Below are positions 15,730 through 24,645 of a stretch of 64,000 nucleotides of DNA, in pieces (within the stretch, counting starts at the first letter, position 1; the number at the start of each line of letters is the position of its first letter). The stretch comes from Microbispora hainanensis. Its GTDB lineage: Bacteria; Actinomycetota; Actinomycetes; Streptosporangiales; Streptosporangiaceae. A model generated the notes under the pieces. The model worked only from the letters and a program-made list of their open reading frames with translations, was not told the DNA's origin and did not search any database. The translations under genes were made by a program, and so were the position numbers. The stretch spans positions 6,014,001 through 6,078,000 of the forward strand of contig NZ_CP108086.1 of the NCBI RefSeq assembly GCF_036186745.1, in the 5' to 3' direction.

Positions 15730-17922
15730 TCAGAGCAGGGGGGATGAAACGGGCGAGGATGATGAGACGGGTGAAATACGCAATATTCGGGCGGAAGGGC
15801 CGGAAACCGGCTTGGTGAGGGTGAGCCGGCCCCGCTCCTGGTCCCACTCCACGTCCCAGGCGGGCAGATGGCGGGGATAGACGACCTCGACGTCCACCCG
15901 GCGTCCGGCGAGGTGCGGGAGGGACAGCGAGGCCGCCGCCGGCTCGTCCGTACGGCACCAGACCCCGGCGTACGTGTGACCGGGGGTGACGAGCCCGAGG
16001 CTGAGCCAGGGGTCGGCCCAGCCCGGGAGACCCAGCGGCCAGACGGGTGCGGCCTCGGCCAGGCCGGCGCGGATGCCCCGGTAGGCGGTGACGGCCGCCC
16101 TGACCGACTCGCGCTGCGCGGCGGTCATGGTGGGCAGGTGGCCGGACAGGTAGAGACGGCCCAGCATGCCGGTGCACAGGCTGTAGGCGACCCGCTCGTC
16201 GTCCATGTCCGGCTGGGGGTAGGCCCAGCTCGCGGACTGCTCCGGCAGCACGGACAGGGGAGCGGCCACCGCGATCGGCGGATACCGCAGGGGGTCCTGC
16301 TGGTCGCTGGTCGACTGGAGCTGCATCCGCGACAGCAGGGCGTAGTCCATGCGCATCGCGCCGGAGGCGCAGTTCTCCAGGATCAGGCCGGGATGACGGT
16401 CGAGGACCGCCTCCAGCCACGCCAGATGGGCCCGGTTGCAGGCGAGCAGCCCCGCGCCCGGGCTGACGGCGTGCACGTCGGTGCCCGCGCCGGGGTCGAT
16501 GTTGTAGTCGAGCTTGAAGTAGCCCACGCCGAGCTGCTCCACGAGCCGGTCGACGACCTCGTCGAGGTGGGCGACGGCGGCCGGATGCCGCAGGTCGAGG
16601 TGATAGCGGCCGTGCTCGACGATCCTCGTGCCGCCGCGCTGCAGGAACGCCTCGGCGGGCAGCTTGTCGGCCATCGGGCTGCGCACGCCGATCACCTCGG
16701 GCTCCAGCCAGAGCCCCGGGATCATGCCACGCTCGCGGATGCGGCCGAGGACCTCCTCGATGCCCCGGGGGAACCGCGTCTGGGACGGCTGCCACTCGCC
16801 CACGCTGTCCCACCAGTCGCCGTCGTCGTCGTACCAGCCGGCGTCGATGCAGAACACCTCGGCGCCCGCCTCGGCGGCGGCGTCGATCAGCGGGAGCAGC
16901 TTCGCGGTCGTCGGGTCGCCCATGAGGGTGTTCATGTAGTCGTTGAACACCACGGGCAGGCGGGTCCGGTCCGGATGAGGGCGCAGCAGCGCGCGGCGGT
17001 GGGCGGTCAGCGCGGCGGCCGCGCCATGCAGTCCGTCATAGACACCCTGTAGTTCGTCATAGGCACCCTGCAGGCCGTCATAGGCACCGTGCGGCCCGCC
17101 GGAGGAGACGGTGACCGACGCCGGGACCGTGGTGAACGACTCGCCGGGGGCGAGGACGGTGTGCCACTGGTGGTCGATGTCGGTGGGGCCGAGCAACGCG
17201 ACGTAGACGCCGTCCCTGCGCTCGCCGATCTCCCACCGCCACGGGCCGTTGTGCTCGATCTGCCACAGCCAGGCCCGGCCCGAGTGCGGGTCGAGCAGGC
17301 CCGCCGTGGGCAGGTGCTGCCCGGTCGACCAGGCGCCCGTGCTGGTGACGGCCAGGCGGCCCCGGCCGTCCTGGCCGTGCAGCGGCAGGTTGAGGTCGGC
17401 CATCTCCTCACGTAGCGGGCGTACGCGCCAGCGGCTCTCGCCGAGCCACTCGCTGTCGGCGCGTACGACCTGCAGCCCGTCGGCCGAGCCGGCCGGGAAC
17501 CCGGCGGCGAACGAGGTCACGCCCAGCACCACCGCCTCCCGGACGCCCCGGTTGGTGATCGTCGTCCAGGACCGTACGGCCGGCACGCCCTCGGCCGAGC
17601 GCAGGTGCGCGTGCGCCTCCAGACCGGTGTGCTCGTCGCGGAGGGTGATCCGCAGCTCGTGCCACCGCCCGTCGCGGGCCTGCTCGGCCCCGACGTAGGT
17701 GAAGCGGCGGCCCACGGCGGTGTCGGAGAAGCGGTGGGAGGCCCGTGCGCGGCCCTGTCCAGCCAGCAGCACCTCCACGAGCGGCTGGGCGGGCGGCCTC
17801 GGCCCCGGGTCGCCCGCGCCCAGCTCGCGGATGCTCACCACACCGTCGGGTGATATGGCGATCACCACCCGCAGTGCCGAGTGCCCCCACACCAGGCTGG
17901 TCTCGGTGTGCCGTGCGTTCAC
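15730..17922 (-). CDS. GH36 alpha-galactosidase, cytoplasmic
   Basis: 730 residues from GTG 17922, with AGGAG eight bases upstream. There is no signal peptide. Layout is GH36: N-terminal beta-supersandwich (1-300), then the TIM barrel. Catalytic nucleophile is Asp472 in YFKLDYNID; the acid/base candidate is Asp540 in STSDQQDPLRY; substrate residues include CIDAGWYDDDGDWW and ENCASGAMRMD. It should hydrolyse terminal alpha-galactose from imported oligosaccharides. It heads the operon with the importer. A tandem GAYDGLQ repeat sits between the sandwich and the barrel. GH36 also holds alpha-N-acetylgalactosaminidases, so substrate is likely, not proved. Confidence 0.9.
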   Translation of the reverse strand: MNARHTETSLVWGHSALRVVIAISPDGVVSIRELGAGDPGPRPPAQPLVEVLLAGQGRARASHRFSDTAVGRRFTYVGAEQARDGRWHELRITLRDEHTGLEAHAHLRSAEGVPAVRSWTTITNRGVREAVVLGVTSFAAGFPAGSADGLQVVRADSEWLGESRWRVRPLREEMADLNLPLHGQDGRGRLAVTSTGAWSTGQHLPTAGLLDPHSGRAWLWQIEHNGPWRWEIGERRDGVYVALLGPTDIDHQWHTVLAPGESFTTVPASVTVSSGGPHGAYDGLQGAYDELQGVYDGLHGAAAALTAHRRALLRPHPDRTRLPVVFNDYMNTLMGDPTTAKLLPLIDAAAEAGAEVFCIDAGWYDDDGDWWDSVGEWQPSQTRFPRGIEEVLGRIRERGMIPGLWLEPEVIGVRSPMADKLPAEAFLQRGGTRIVEHGRYHLDLRHPAAVAHLDEVVDRLVEQLGVGYFKLDYNIDPGAGTDVHAVSPGAGLLACNRAHLAWLEAVLDRHPGLILENCASGAMRMDYALLSRMQLQSTSDQQDPLRYPPIAVAAPLSVLPEQSASWAYPQPDMDDERVAYSLCTGMLGRLYLSGHLPTMTAAQRESVRAAVTAYRGIRAGLAEAAPVWPLGLPGWADPWLSLGLVTPGHTYAGVWCRTDEPAAASLSLPHLAGRRVDVEVVYPRHLPAWDVEWDQERGRLTLTKPVSGPSARILRISPVSSSSPVSSPLL
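17035..17097. repeat. 21-bp tandem repeat inside the GH36 gene
   Basis: Three units of the type GTCATAGGCACCCTGCAGGC plus one base encode GAYDGLQ/GAYDELQ/GVYDGLH between the N-terminal sandwich and the catalytic barrel. Confidence 0.85.
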
Positions 17923-18010
17923 CTGCGTCTCCTGACGATCGCGCCGGGTTCTCCGGAGGTCATTGCGGCGTGCGGGCGACGGCCCCTCGCGGGGAGAACG
18001 GCGGCGGGCG

Positions 18011-18090
18011 AGCCCTTCCCCTGTATGCGTGTGACCGGTCACATCCGCACGAATGCGAGTGTGACCGGTCACATCAGTAAGGGGAAGGGC
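18011..18090. promoter_or_regulatory. Double LacI-type operator inside a long inverted repeat
   Basis: Two identical perfect 14-bp palindromes, TGTGACCGGTCACA, occur at 18030-18043 and 18060-18073, exactly 30 bp apart. They are bracketed by a perfect 11-bp inverted repeat, GCCCTTCCCCT (18012-18022) and AGGGGAAGGGC (18080-18090). The array lies 90-170 bp upstream of the GH36 start. CpG-centred TGT...ACA palindromes are typical LacI-family sites, and a LacI gene ends 140 bp away. Near-integral helical spacing suits two repressor dimers on one DNA face. Confidence 0.8.
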
Positions 18091-18099
18091 CCGTTACGG

Positions 18100-18113
18100 T
18101 GTTGTTAACAACA
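18100..18113. promoter_or_regulatory. Additional perfect palindrome TGTTGTTAACAACA
   Basis: A 14-bp perfect palindrome centred on GTTAAC, 27 bp from the second LacI-type operator. It has the same TGT...ACA ends but a different core, so it may bind another LacI-family protein or overlap the promoter of the galactoside operon. Confidence 0.6.
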
Positions 18114-18227
18114 TCCGGCGACGCGCCCGGGCCGATCGTCAGCGCCACCTCGGCGGCGGGCTGCGCGAGGGCGCAGCGGCGGGCGACGCGAGGGCGCGGC
18201 CGTGGGGCACCGCCCCGTGAACCCGGC

Positions 18228-19274
18228 TTACCCGCGCGGGGGCGCCGTCGACTCGCGCACCACCAGCCGCGGCGGCGTCAGCGACACGGCAGGCTGCGGC
18301 TCCCCGGCGAGCTCGGCCAGCACCGCCGCCACCGTGGCGCGGCCCAGCCCGGCGAAGTCCATCTCCACCGTCGTGAGCGCCGGCGTCCAGTACGCCGAGC
18401 CGGGCACCCCGTCGAAGCCCACGATGCTCACGTCACCCGGCACGTCCTTGCCCGCCTCGAACAGGGCGCGGCGCACCGCCAGCGCGATGTCGTCGTTGCC
18501 GCACAGGATCGCGGTAACGCCGGGGTCGGCGGCCAGCGCCCGCCCCGCCTCGTACGCCGACCGCACGTCCCAGCCGGCCGGGACCACCGGGGGGACGGCC
18601 GCCCCGGCCTCGTCCAGCGCACGACGCCAGCCCGCGAGACGTCCGTTGTGCTCCGACTCCGACGGGATGGCCACGTGGTGGACGGTCCGGTGCCCGAGAG
18701 CCAGCAGGTGGCGCGTCGCCTCGGCCGACGCCTGCTGCTCGTCGAGGCAGATCGCCGGGCGGCCGACCACGGGCACGCCGGGCTCGATCGCCGCCGCGGC
18801 GGGCAGCGACTCGGGGAGCGCGCGCAGCACGGCGATGCCGGCCGCGTCGAACGCGATCACGATCACACCCCCGGCGCTCGGATCGCTGACGTAGTCGGCG
18901 GCGTTGCGGACGTCGCTCTCCCGGTCGGACTCGACCACTCGCACCCCGACGGCCAGGCCCTCGACCCGGGCCGCCTCCTCGATGCCCTGCAGCGTCGAGG
19001 CGTAGCCGTACAGCATGGTGTCGGAGGTGACCACCGTCACGCCCCGCGCCCGCCCCGACCCCAGCGCCCGGGCCACCCGGTTGGGCCGATACCGCAGCCG
19101 TTCGATGACCTCCATGACGGTCCGCCGCGTCTCGGCGCTCACCTTGGGCGAGGCGTTGAGCACCCGGGACACCGTCTGGCGGGACACGCCGGCCGCCGCC
19201 GCGACGTCGCGGATGCTCGGCACCGGCTCCCGGCCGGGACGCGGCGCGGGCACCTCGACAGGGGTTTCGTTCAC
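18228..19274 (-). CDS. LacI-family transcriptional regulator of the galactoside operon
   Basis: 348 residues from GTG 19274 (GGGGG just upstream). The helix-turn-helix and hinge are SIRDVAAAAGVSRQTVSRVLNASPKVSAETRRTV followed by a hinge YRPNRVARALGSG. The remainder is a periplasmic-binding-protein-like effector domain with VIVIAFDAAG and AILCGNDDIALAVRRAL. It lies upstream of, and on the same strand as, the GH36-importer operon, whose promoter carries two palindromes of the expected type. It probably represses the operon until a sugar is bound. Confidence 0.93.
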   Translation of the reverse strand: MNETPVEVPAPRPGREPVPSIRDVAAAAGVSRQTVSRVLNASPKVSAETRRTVMEVIERLRYRPNRVARALGSGRARGVTVVTSDTMLYGYASTLQGIEEAARVEGLAVGVRVVESDRESDVRNAADYVSDPSAGGVIVIAFDAAGIAVLRALPESLPAAAAIEPGVPVVGRPAICLDEQQASAEATRHLLALGHRTVHHVAIPSESEHNGRLAGWRRALDEAGAAVPPVVPAGWDVRSAYEAGRALAADPGVTAILCGNDDIALAVRRALFEAGKDVPGDVSIVGFDGVPGSAYWTPALTTVEMDFAGLGRATVAAVLAELAGEPQPAVSLTPPRLVVRESTAPPRG

Positions 19275-19368
19275 GCCCCCATCGTGATCGGTGGGGCGAG
19301 CCGGGGTCAAAACCGCCGCGACCGAGCGATCACACGTCCCCGGTCCGTACGACGGCCGCGGACGCCGG

Positions 19369-19374
19369 TAGTCT
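19369..19374 (+). promoter_or_regulatory. -10 element of a leaderless AraC mRNA
   Basis: TAGTCT ends six bases before the GTG start at 19381 and no Shine-Dalgarno is visible. This spacing is the usual actinobacterial signature for transcription starting at the initiation codon. Confidence 0.5.
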
Positions 19375-19380
19375 CGGCGC

Positions 19381-20238
19381 GTGCGGCACGAGTCACCGGA
19401 CAGCGGTGCGGACCTGCGCCGGCATCTGCCGGACGGCGGGACCCGGCCCGGCCACCGGCTGCGGTTCGGCTCCGGCGCCGCGGGCATCGAGCGGCTTGAG
19501 GCGTGTCTCGACGGCGAGGGATTCTCCACGCACCGCCACGACACGTACGCGATCGGGATGACGCTGCGGGGCGTGCAGACGTTCCGCTATCGCGGTGAGC
19601 AGCGGCACTGCCTGCCGGGGGATTGGCACGTCCTGCACCCCGACGAGCCGCACGACGGCGTGGCGGGCACCGACGAGGGGTTCGGCTACCGGATCATCTA
19701 CCTCGACCCCGCCCTGGTCCAGGAGGCGCTGGGCGGGGCGCCGCTGCCGTTCGTCGCCGACCCCGTGATCGCGCGGCGCGACGCCGATCCCGCGCTCGCC
19801 GCGTGGCTGCGCGACATCGACGACCCGCTGGACGAGGCCGAACGGCTGACGCTCACGCTCCGGGTGGTCCGCACGCTCGTACGTCACTCCTCCGCGAGGC
19901 CGGGCAGGCGGGCTCCGCTGGCGCTGGAGGCGCTGACCCGGGTGCGCGACCTGATCGCCGACGACCCGACGACGCGGCACACGCTCGCGGACTTCGAGCA
20001 GGTCTCGGGCCTCGACCGGTGGACGGTCGCGCGGCAGTTCCGTGAGGCGTTCGGCACCAGCCCGACACGCTTCCGCACGATGCGGCAACTCGACCTGGCC
20101 CGGCGGCTGCTGCGCGACGGCGCGCCCCTGGCCGAGGCGGCCCAGCTCGCCGGGTTCGCCGACCAGGCCCACATGTCGCGCATGTTCAAGCGGGCCTACG
20201 GCCTCACGCCCGCGAAGTGGACCGCCGCGCTCGCCTGA
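19381..20238 (+). CDS. AraC-family regulator with cupin sensor domain
   Basis: 285 residues from GTG 19381. The N-terminal cupin (AraC_binding) domain has THRHDTYAIGMTLRGVQTFRYRG and PGDWHVLHPDEPHDG. The C-terminal pair of helix-turn-helix motifs is TLADFEQVSGLDRWTVARQF and PLAEAAQLAGFADQAHMSRMFKR, ending in the usual GLTPAKW. It diverges from the LacI gene. Its target is not evident; no transporter or enzyme follows it directly. Confidence 0.93.
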   Translation: MRHESPDSGADLRRHLPDGGTRPGHRLRFGSGAAGIERLEACLDGEGFSTHRHDTYAIGMTLRGVQTFRYRGEQRHCLPGDWHVLHPDEPHDGVAGTDEGFGYRIIYLDPALVQEALGGAPLPFVADPVIARRDADPALAAWLRDIDDPLDEAERLTLTLRVVRTLVRHSSARPGRRAPLALEALTRVRDLIADDPTTRHTLADFEQVSGLDRWTVARQFREAFGTSPTRFRTMRQLDLARRLLRDGAPLAEAAQLAGFADQAHMSRMFKRAYGLTPAKWTAALA

Positions 20239-20346
20239 CGATCGGCGCCGTACTCCATCGGCTGGGTGCGTTGCGCGGTTCGTGCCGGCGATCATCTCCA
20301 GCGTCGGCTTCTGAGCCCAGGTGGCATGTGTCGGCCTTCCGGGCCG

Positions 20347-21294
20347 TCACTGGGCGAGGACGTAGCCTCCCACCGAGGACGGGATGACGAAGGAGTCGAG
20401 CCTGCGCAGCCGGTGCGTGGTGCGGTTCACCCGATACCAGGTGTGCGTCCTGCGCAGGTCGCCGTTCACGTGACGATCGGAGCGGGTCAGCACGTCGAGA
20501 TGGCCCGCCCTGTCCCAGCGGGCCGCCAGGGCGGTCTCGCCCTTGTGAAGCCGGATGGGGATGCTGCTCTTCTTCGCGGTGGCGAGGTTGCGGGTGACGA
20601 CCACGTTCTTCACCGAACCGCCGGTCTTCGTCCACTTCGGGGAGGCCACGGTGACGCCGTCGGGGCCGAGATCACCCCGCATGTAGACGGACCGCCGTAA
20701 CGTCACCGACCACGTGCCGGTCGCGTAGAGCACCGCTCTCCGGTTGTCGCCCGCCATCATGCGCTTGCCGTCCGGGCTGAAGTCCCAGGTCTGGTATCCC
20801 CTCGGCAGGCTGAACACCTTCCCCGTAGTCGTGTCCGCGACGCGATTCACCTCCCATTCGGAGGCGTTCACCCCGCGCATGCCGAGGAACCGGCCGCCAG
20901 GGGAGAGGGTGAGCGCGTCCATCCGGAGGTCGTCCGGCCACGTGACGGTGGGCACCTCGCGCGTCTTGCCGGTGGCGGCCGCCCAGATCGTGAGCACGCC
21001 GTCCTTGCCCGCGAAGTACGCGGCGTGGGCGCCGTCCTGGGAGACGGCGACGACGCCGGCGACGGTGTACTCGCCGGGTGCCACGGTCCTGCGGGCGCCG
21101 GGGAGCGCGACGACGCGGCCGTCGCTCAGCCAGAGCTTCAACGGGCCGCAGGGCTGGCGGCCGCCGTCGGACTGGAGGCAGGCCCCGAGACCCGCATAAC
21201 GGATCACGGGCGGGGCCGTCGCGGCCTCGGCCTGGGGGATGATCATGAACGTCGCGCCGGCCACCACGGCGGCCGGCGCTATTCGAGACAGCAT
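20347..21294 (-). CDS. Secreted beta-propeller-like protein of unknown function
   Basis: 315 residues. Start ATG 21294 gives a compact signal peptide (MLSRIAPAAVVAGATFMIIPQAEAA); an ATG at 21321 would add nine residues. Several WD40/TolB-like blades are recognisable (VVAVSQDGAHAAYFAGKDG, ALTLSPGGRFLGMRG, TWDFSPDGKRMMAGD, WDRAGHLDVLT). The protein probably folds as a propeller outside the membrane. I do not recognise a function. It lies 62 bp downstream of the SDR gene on the same strand and may share its transcript. Confidence 0.75.
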   Translation of the reverse strand: MLSRIAPAAVVAGATFMIIPQAEAATAPPVIRYAGLGACLQSDGGRQPCGPLKLWLSDGRVVALPGARRTVAPGEYTVAGVVAVSQDGAHAAYFAGKDGVLTIWAAATGKTREVPTVTWPDDLRMDALTLSPGGRFLGMRGVNASEWEVNRVADTTTGKVFSLPRGYQTWDFSPDGKRMMAGDNRRAVLYATGTWSVTLRRSVYMRGDLGPDGVTVASPKWTKTGGSVKNVVVTRNLATAKKSSIPIRLHKGETALAARWDRAGHLDVLTRSDRHVNGDLRRTHTWYRVNRTTHRLRRLDSFVIPSSVGGYVLAQ

Positions 21295-21356
21295 CCCGAC
21301 ATCTTCGCACGATGCCGACATCAAGGATGGTGGTCGCGTCCTGTCAGGACGGGCAC

Positions 21357-22154
21357 TCAGAGCCCGCCGTCGACGTTGAGCACGGCGCCGGTGACATACG
21401 ACGCCTGGTCCGACAGCAGCCAGGCGACCGCCTCGGCGATCTCCTCCGGCCTGCCCGGACGCCCCATCGGGATGCGGGCCGCCACCCGCTCCGCCCGCCC
21501 CGGCTCTCCGGAACGGGCGTGGATCGTGGTGTCGATCGTCCCCGGCGCGACGGCGTTGACCCGGATGCCGGCCGGGGCGAGCTCCCGGGCCAGGCCCACG
21601 GTCAGCGTCTCGACCGCAGCCTTGGTCGCGGCGTAGGCGACGTACTCGTGCGGCGAGCCCGTGCGCGCCGCGACCGAGGAGACGTTCACGATCACCCTCC
21701 CGGACGACGACGCGGACGACGACGCGGACGACGACGCGGACGACGACGCGGACGCGGACGCAGACGCGGTCCAGCGCCGCGCCGCCTCCCGGCACAGCCG
21801 CACGGGCGCCACCAGGTTCACGTCGACGACCCGCCGCAGGTCGGCGTCGGTCAGACCGGTGAACGGCCCGATCCTGGTGGTCACCCCCGCGTTGTTGACC
21901 AGGCCGGTGACCTCCCCGGCCGCCTCGGCCAGCTCGAACAGCCGCTCCGGCGCGTCCTCCCCGGTCACGTCGAGCCGTACGCCGCGGACGAGGGCGCCGT
22001 CGCGGCCGAGCTCGTCCTCCAGCGCCTTGGCGTCCGTGTCGGAGCCGGAGTGGGTGAAGACGACGCCGAACCCGTCCGCGCACAGGCGGCGCACCGTGCT
22101 GCGGCCGATCCCGCGCGTCCCTCCGGTGACGATGACGACCGGGTGAGAGGTCAT
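21357..22154 (-). CDS. SDR-family oxidoreductase with a low-complexity insertion
   Basis: 265 residues. Classical short-chain dehydrogenase features: cofactor loop [17 protein letters not shown], catalytic Ser in VNVSSVA and Tyr-x3-Lys in YAATK, and C-terminal DGGL. It resembles 3-oxoacyl-ACP reductase/glucose dehydrogenase types; substrate unknown. Between helix E and strand 5, where homologues have a short turn, it carries about twenty Ala/Ser residues encoded by a 12-bp tandem repeat. The start overlaps the stop of the upstream 3-hydroxyisobutyrate dehydrogenase-like gene by four bases. Confidence 0.9.
   Translation of the reverse strand: MTSHPVVIVTGGTRGIGRSTVRRLCADGFGVVFTHSGSDTDAKALEDELGRDGALVRGVRLDVTGEDAPERLFELAEAAGEVTGLVNNAGVTTRIGPFTGLTDADLRRVVDVNLVAPVRLCREAARRWTASASASASSSASSSASSSASSSGRVIVNVSSVAARTGSPHEYVAYAATKAAVETLTVGLARELAPAGIRVNAVAPGTIDTTIHARSGEPGRAERVAARIPMGRPGRPEEIAEAVAWLLSDQASYVTGAVLNVDGGL
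21702..21767. repeat. 12-bp GGACGACGACGC repeat in the SDR gene
   Basis: Four perfect 12-bp units followed by three 6-bp GGACGC-type units. They encode the [12 protein letters not shown] stretch. Confidence 0.9.
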
Positions 22155-23038
22155 CGGCGTGCTCCTTCCCCGTCCGTCCTGGCCTCGATCGCGTGGACGA
22201 CGGCGGCCATGTCCAGGTCGGCGTGGCCCAGCGCGAGGGTCTCGCCAAAGAGGCTATGGCAGACGTCCAGCAGCGGTGAGGCGATGCCGGCCCCACGGGC
22301 CGCCTCGGCGATGAGCCGGTTGTTCTTCAGCACGTCGGCGATGGCGGCCTGGGGGGCGAAGTCGCGCCCGGCCAGCTTGACCGCCTTCACCCGCGAGATG
22401 TCGCTCGCCATCTGGCCCGAGTTGAGCACGTCGACGAGCAGCTCGATGTCGAGGCCCTGGCGCTCGCCGAAGTGCAGCGACTCCGCGAGGCCGGTGACCG
22501 TGGTGATCAGGAAGATGTTGACCGCGAGCTTGGTCAGCAGCGCCTTGGGCGCGGGCCCGCACACCACCGTCTTGACGCACATCGGCTTCAGCAGCGGGCG
22601 GACCTCTTCAACGGCGTCCGGGCGGCCGGCGAGCATCGCCACCAGCCGCCCCTGCTCGGCCGGCACCCGGGAGCCGGAGATCGGCGCCTCGACGTAGCGG
22701 CCCCCGGCCGCGAGCACGTCGGTCTCCAGCTCCGCGGAGTAGGCGGGTGAGGTCGTGCCCATGTGCACCACGATCCGGCCGGCGACGTTGCGGGCGAAGG
22801 CGGGCGTGCCCCGCTCCAGCACCGCGTCGATCGCGGCCTCGTCGGCCAGCATGAGGATCACCACCCGCGCCCGCCGGAACACCTCGGCCGCGCTGCCCGC
22901 AACCCGCGCGCCCGCGGCGCGCAGCGGCTCGGCCCTGGCGGCCGTACGGTTCCACACCACGAGAGGGGTTCCCGCCCGGGCCAGGTTGAGCGCCATGGGC
23001 TGACCCATGATCCCGAGACCGACGAAGCCCACGTCCAT
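22151..23038 (-). CDS. 3-hydroxyisobutyrate dehydrogenase-like NAD(P)-dependent oxidoreductase
   Basis: 295 residues. The beta-hydroxyacid dehydrogenase signature is at the start ([21 protein letters not shown]), with the substrate motif [13 protein letters not shown] and catalytic Lys in LLTKLAVNI. It reduces or oxidises a short beta-hydroxy acid, possibly a glyoxylate/succinic-semialdehyde-type carbonyl. It is translationally coupled (ATGA) to the SDR gene downstream, so the two may act in consecutive redox steps. Confidence 0.9.
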   Translation of the reverse strand: MDVGFVGLGIMGQPMALNLARAGTPLVVWNRTAARAEPLRAAGARVAGSAAEVFRRARVVILMLADEAAIDAVLERGTPAFARNVAGRIVVHMGTTSPAYSAELETDVLAAGGRYVEAPISGSRVPAEQGRLVAMLAGRPDAVEEVRPLLKPMCVKTVVCGPAPKALLTKLAVNIFLITTVTGLAESLHFGERQGLDIELLVDVLNSGQMASDISRVKAVKLAGRDFAPQAAIADVLKNNRLIAEAARGAGIASPLLDVCHSLFGETLALGHADLDMAAVVHAIEARTDGEGARR

Positions 23039-23182
23039 CCGTTCGCCTCCCTGCGTACGTCCCGTGCCGCGGCGGCGGCACGCCGGGGACCGTTGTAGGC
23101 GACGGCGCGGCGGAGGTCTTGAACGATTGTGCCGCCCTCGCCGTCGCCGCCGCTGTCGTCGTCGCCGTTGCCGTCGCTGTCG

Positions 23183-24436
23183 TCACGCAGCGGCCGGCTC
23201 GCGCCGGCTCAGCGCCTCGTAGACGAGGGTTGCGGCGGCCACGACGGCGACGACGGCGCCGTAGACCAGCGAGGTGCCCCGCAGGCCCTGCGTGGTGATG
23301 GCGACCCCGGCGACCAGCGCCGGGATGCTGAACGCCAGATAGCTCACCACGTAGATCGCCGAGATCAGCGCGGCCCGCTCGTGCGGCGCCGCGAGCTGGC
23401 TGACCGTCCGGAAGGCGCCGAGGTACGCCGGCCCCCACCCGGCGCCCGCGACGAGCGCCGCCACGACGAAGAGGGGCAGCGACGACGACGCCACGGCGAC
23501 GATCAGCAGGATCGTCCCGAGGAGGAGCAGCACCGTTCCCTCGCGCTGGAGGCGCTCCGGCGCGCGATTCCTGAGCAGCACCGACACGAGCGCCGAGACC
23601 GCGGCGAGCGCGCCGAGGACGAGGCCGATCGCCGCGTGGTTGTGCTCGCCGAACACCGCGCCGAGCAGCGACGCCCCGACGGAGAAGATCAGGCCGCCGA
23701 GCATCCAGGTGGAGAGCATGACCGGGACCGCGCGCAGGAACGCGCGCCTGGCCGGCGCGGGGACGAGCACCCTCGGGCGCAGCGTGGCGGCGGCGCCGGG
23801 AGTCCGCTCGACGGTCTCGGGAAGCACGGCCGTCGCGATCGCGAGGACGACGAACGCCGCCGTGAGAATCACGAAGATCAGCCGGGTGGGGTGCGGCGCG
23901 TACTCGATCAGCACCCCGCTCCCGACCGTGCCGATGCTCAGGCCCGCGGTGGTGGCCGCGCCGTTGATGAGCGATCCCAGCCGCGAGCCGTCGGCGGGTT
24001 GCAGGTCGAGCAGGTACGCACCGACCACACCGATCGCGGCGCCGGTCGCGAGGCCCTGGACGACGCGGGCGGCGACAAGGGCGGCTACGCCGTTCGCGCC
24101 GAGGAAGACGGCCATCGCGGCCGCCTCGGCGACCAGCGCCACGGCGAGGACCGGGCGGCGGCCGAGGAAGTCGGACAGCCGCCCCACGGTGAGCAGGCTG
24201 ACCAGCAGCGCGAGCACGTAGACGGCGAAGATCGCCGTCAGCGTGAGGGCGCTGAAGCCGAACTCGGCCTGATAGACGGGATAAAGGGGGCTCGGCGCGC
24301 TCGAAGCGGACAGCAGGATGGCCGTGGTGCCCGCCACCAGCCAGAAGGCCGCCGCGCGCGGCAGGGCCGGGAGGCCGCGGCGTCTCACCGCCGGGGTGTC
24401 GAGGGCGTGCTGTCGTTCGTGCAGGCGACTTGTCAT
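23183..24436 (-). CDS. MFS transporter
   Basis: 417 residues, twelve predicted transmembrane helices. The loop 2-3 motif is GRLSDFLGRRPVL. The family resembles AraJ/bicyclomycin-type exporters; AAFWLVAGTTAILLSASSAPSPLYPVYQ is typical. It stands 144 bp upstream of the 3-hydroxyisobutyrate dehydrogenase-like gene, so co-transcription is possible. A symmetric operator-like sequence precedes its start. Substrate unknown. Confidence 0.9.
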   Translation of the reverse strand: MTSRLHERQHALDTPAVRRRGLPALPRAAAFWLVAGTTAILLSASSAPSPLYPVYQAEFGFSALTLTAIFAVYVLALLVSLLTVGRLSDFLGRRPVLAVALVAEAAAMAVFLGANGVAALVAARVVQGLATGAAIGVVGAYLLDLQPADGSRLGSLINGAATTAGLSIGTVGSGVLIEYAPHPTRLIFVILTAAFVVLAIATAVLPETVERTPGAAATLRPRVLVPAPARRAFLRAVPVMLSTWMLGGLIFSVGASLLGAVFGEHNHAAIGLVLGALAAVSALVSVLLRNRAPERLQREGTVLLLLGTILLIVAVASSSLPLFVVAALVAGAGWGPAYLGAFRTVSQLAAPHERAALISAIYVVSYLAFSIPALVAGVAITTQGLRGTSLVYGAVVAVVAAATLVYEALSRREPAAA

Positions 24437-24452
24437 CGTGGCTCCGGCTATG

Positions 24453-24470
24453 GTTCGAAATAGTTCGAAC
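24453..24470. promoter_or_regulatory. GTTCGAA-ATAG-TTCGAAC inverted repeat before the MFS gene
   Basis: 7-bp arms with a 4-bp spacer, 16 bases upstream of the ATG at 24436. Probable operator of a MarR/TetR/HxlR-type repressor encoded elsewhere. Confidence 0.55.
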
Positions 24471-24645
24471 GGTTGTAACCGCCGCGCCCCGGATTTAGTT
24501 CCAAAAATCTCGAAATGTTGGGAATGTGAGCTCCCTCACACCGAGCCGGGTCAGGCCCGTGATGCGACGTACATCGTAGGCGGCGATGACCCGGTCGGCG
24601 GCCCTCGCGCCCGCCCCTGCCGACTCCGACCGGCTCCCGCGACCG

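Noticed and set aside
23127-23181. CGTCGC/CGTCGT-rich tract before the MFS stop considered as a coding repeat
   Set aside because: It lies between the two genes with no supported reading frame; a plain microsatellite-like spacer.
24453-24470. TTCGAA-rich segment resembling a tRNA T-loop
   Set aside because: No acceptor stem, anticodon arm or CCA surrounds it; the symmetry fits an operator.
24495-24590. Short minus-strand frame ending VRELTFPTFRDFWN considered as a small gene
   Set aside because: No ribosome site or credible start near the plausible part, and the upstream portion is antisense to the end of the TPP enzyme in low-complexity sequence.
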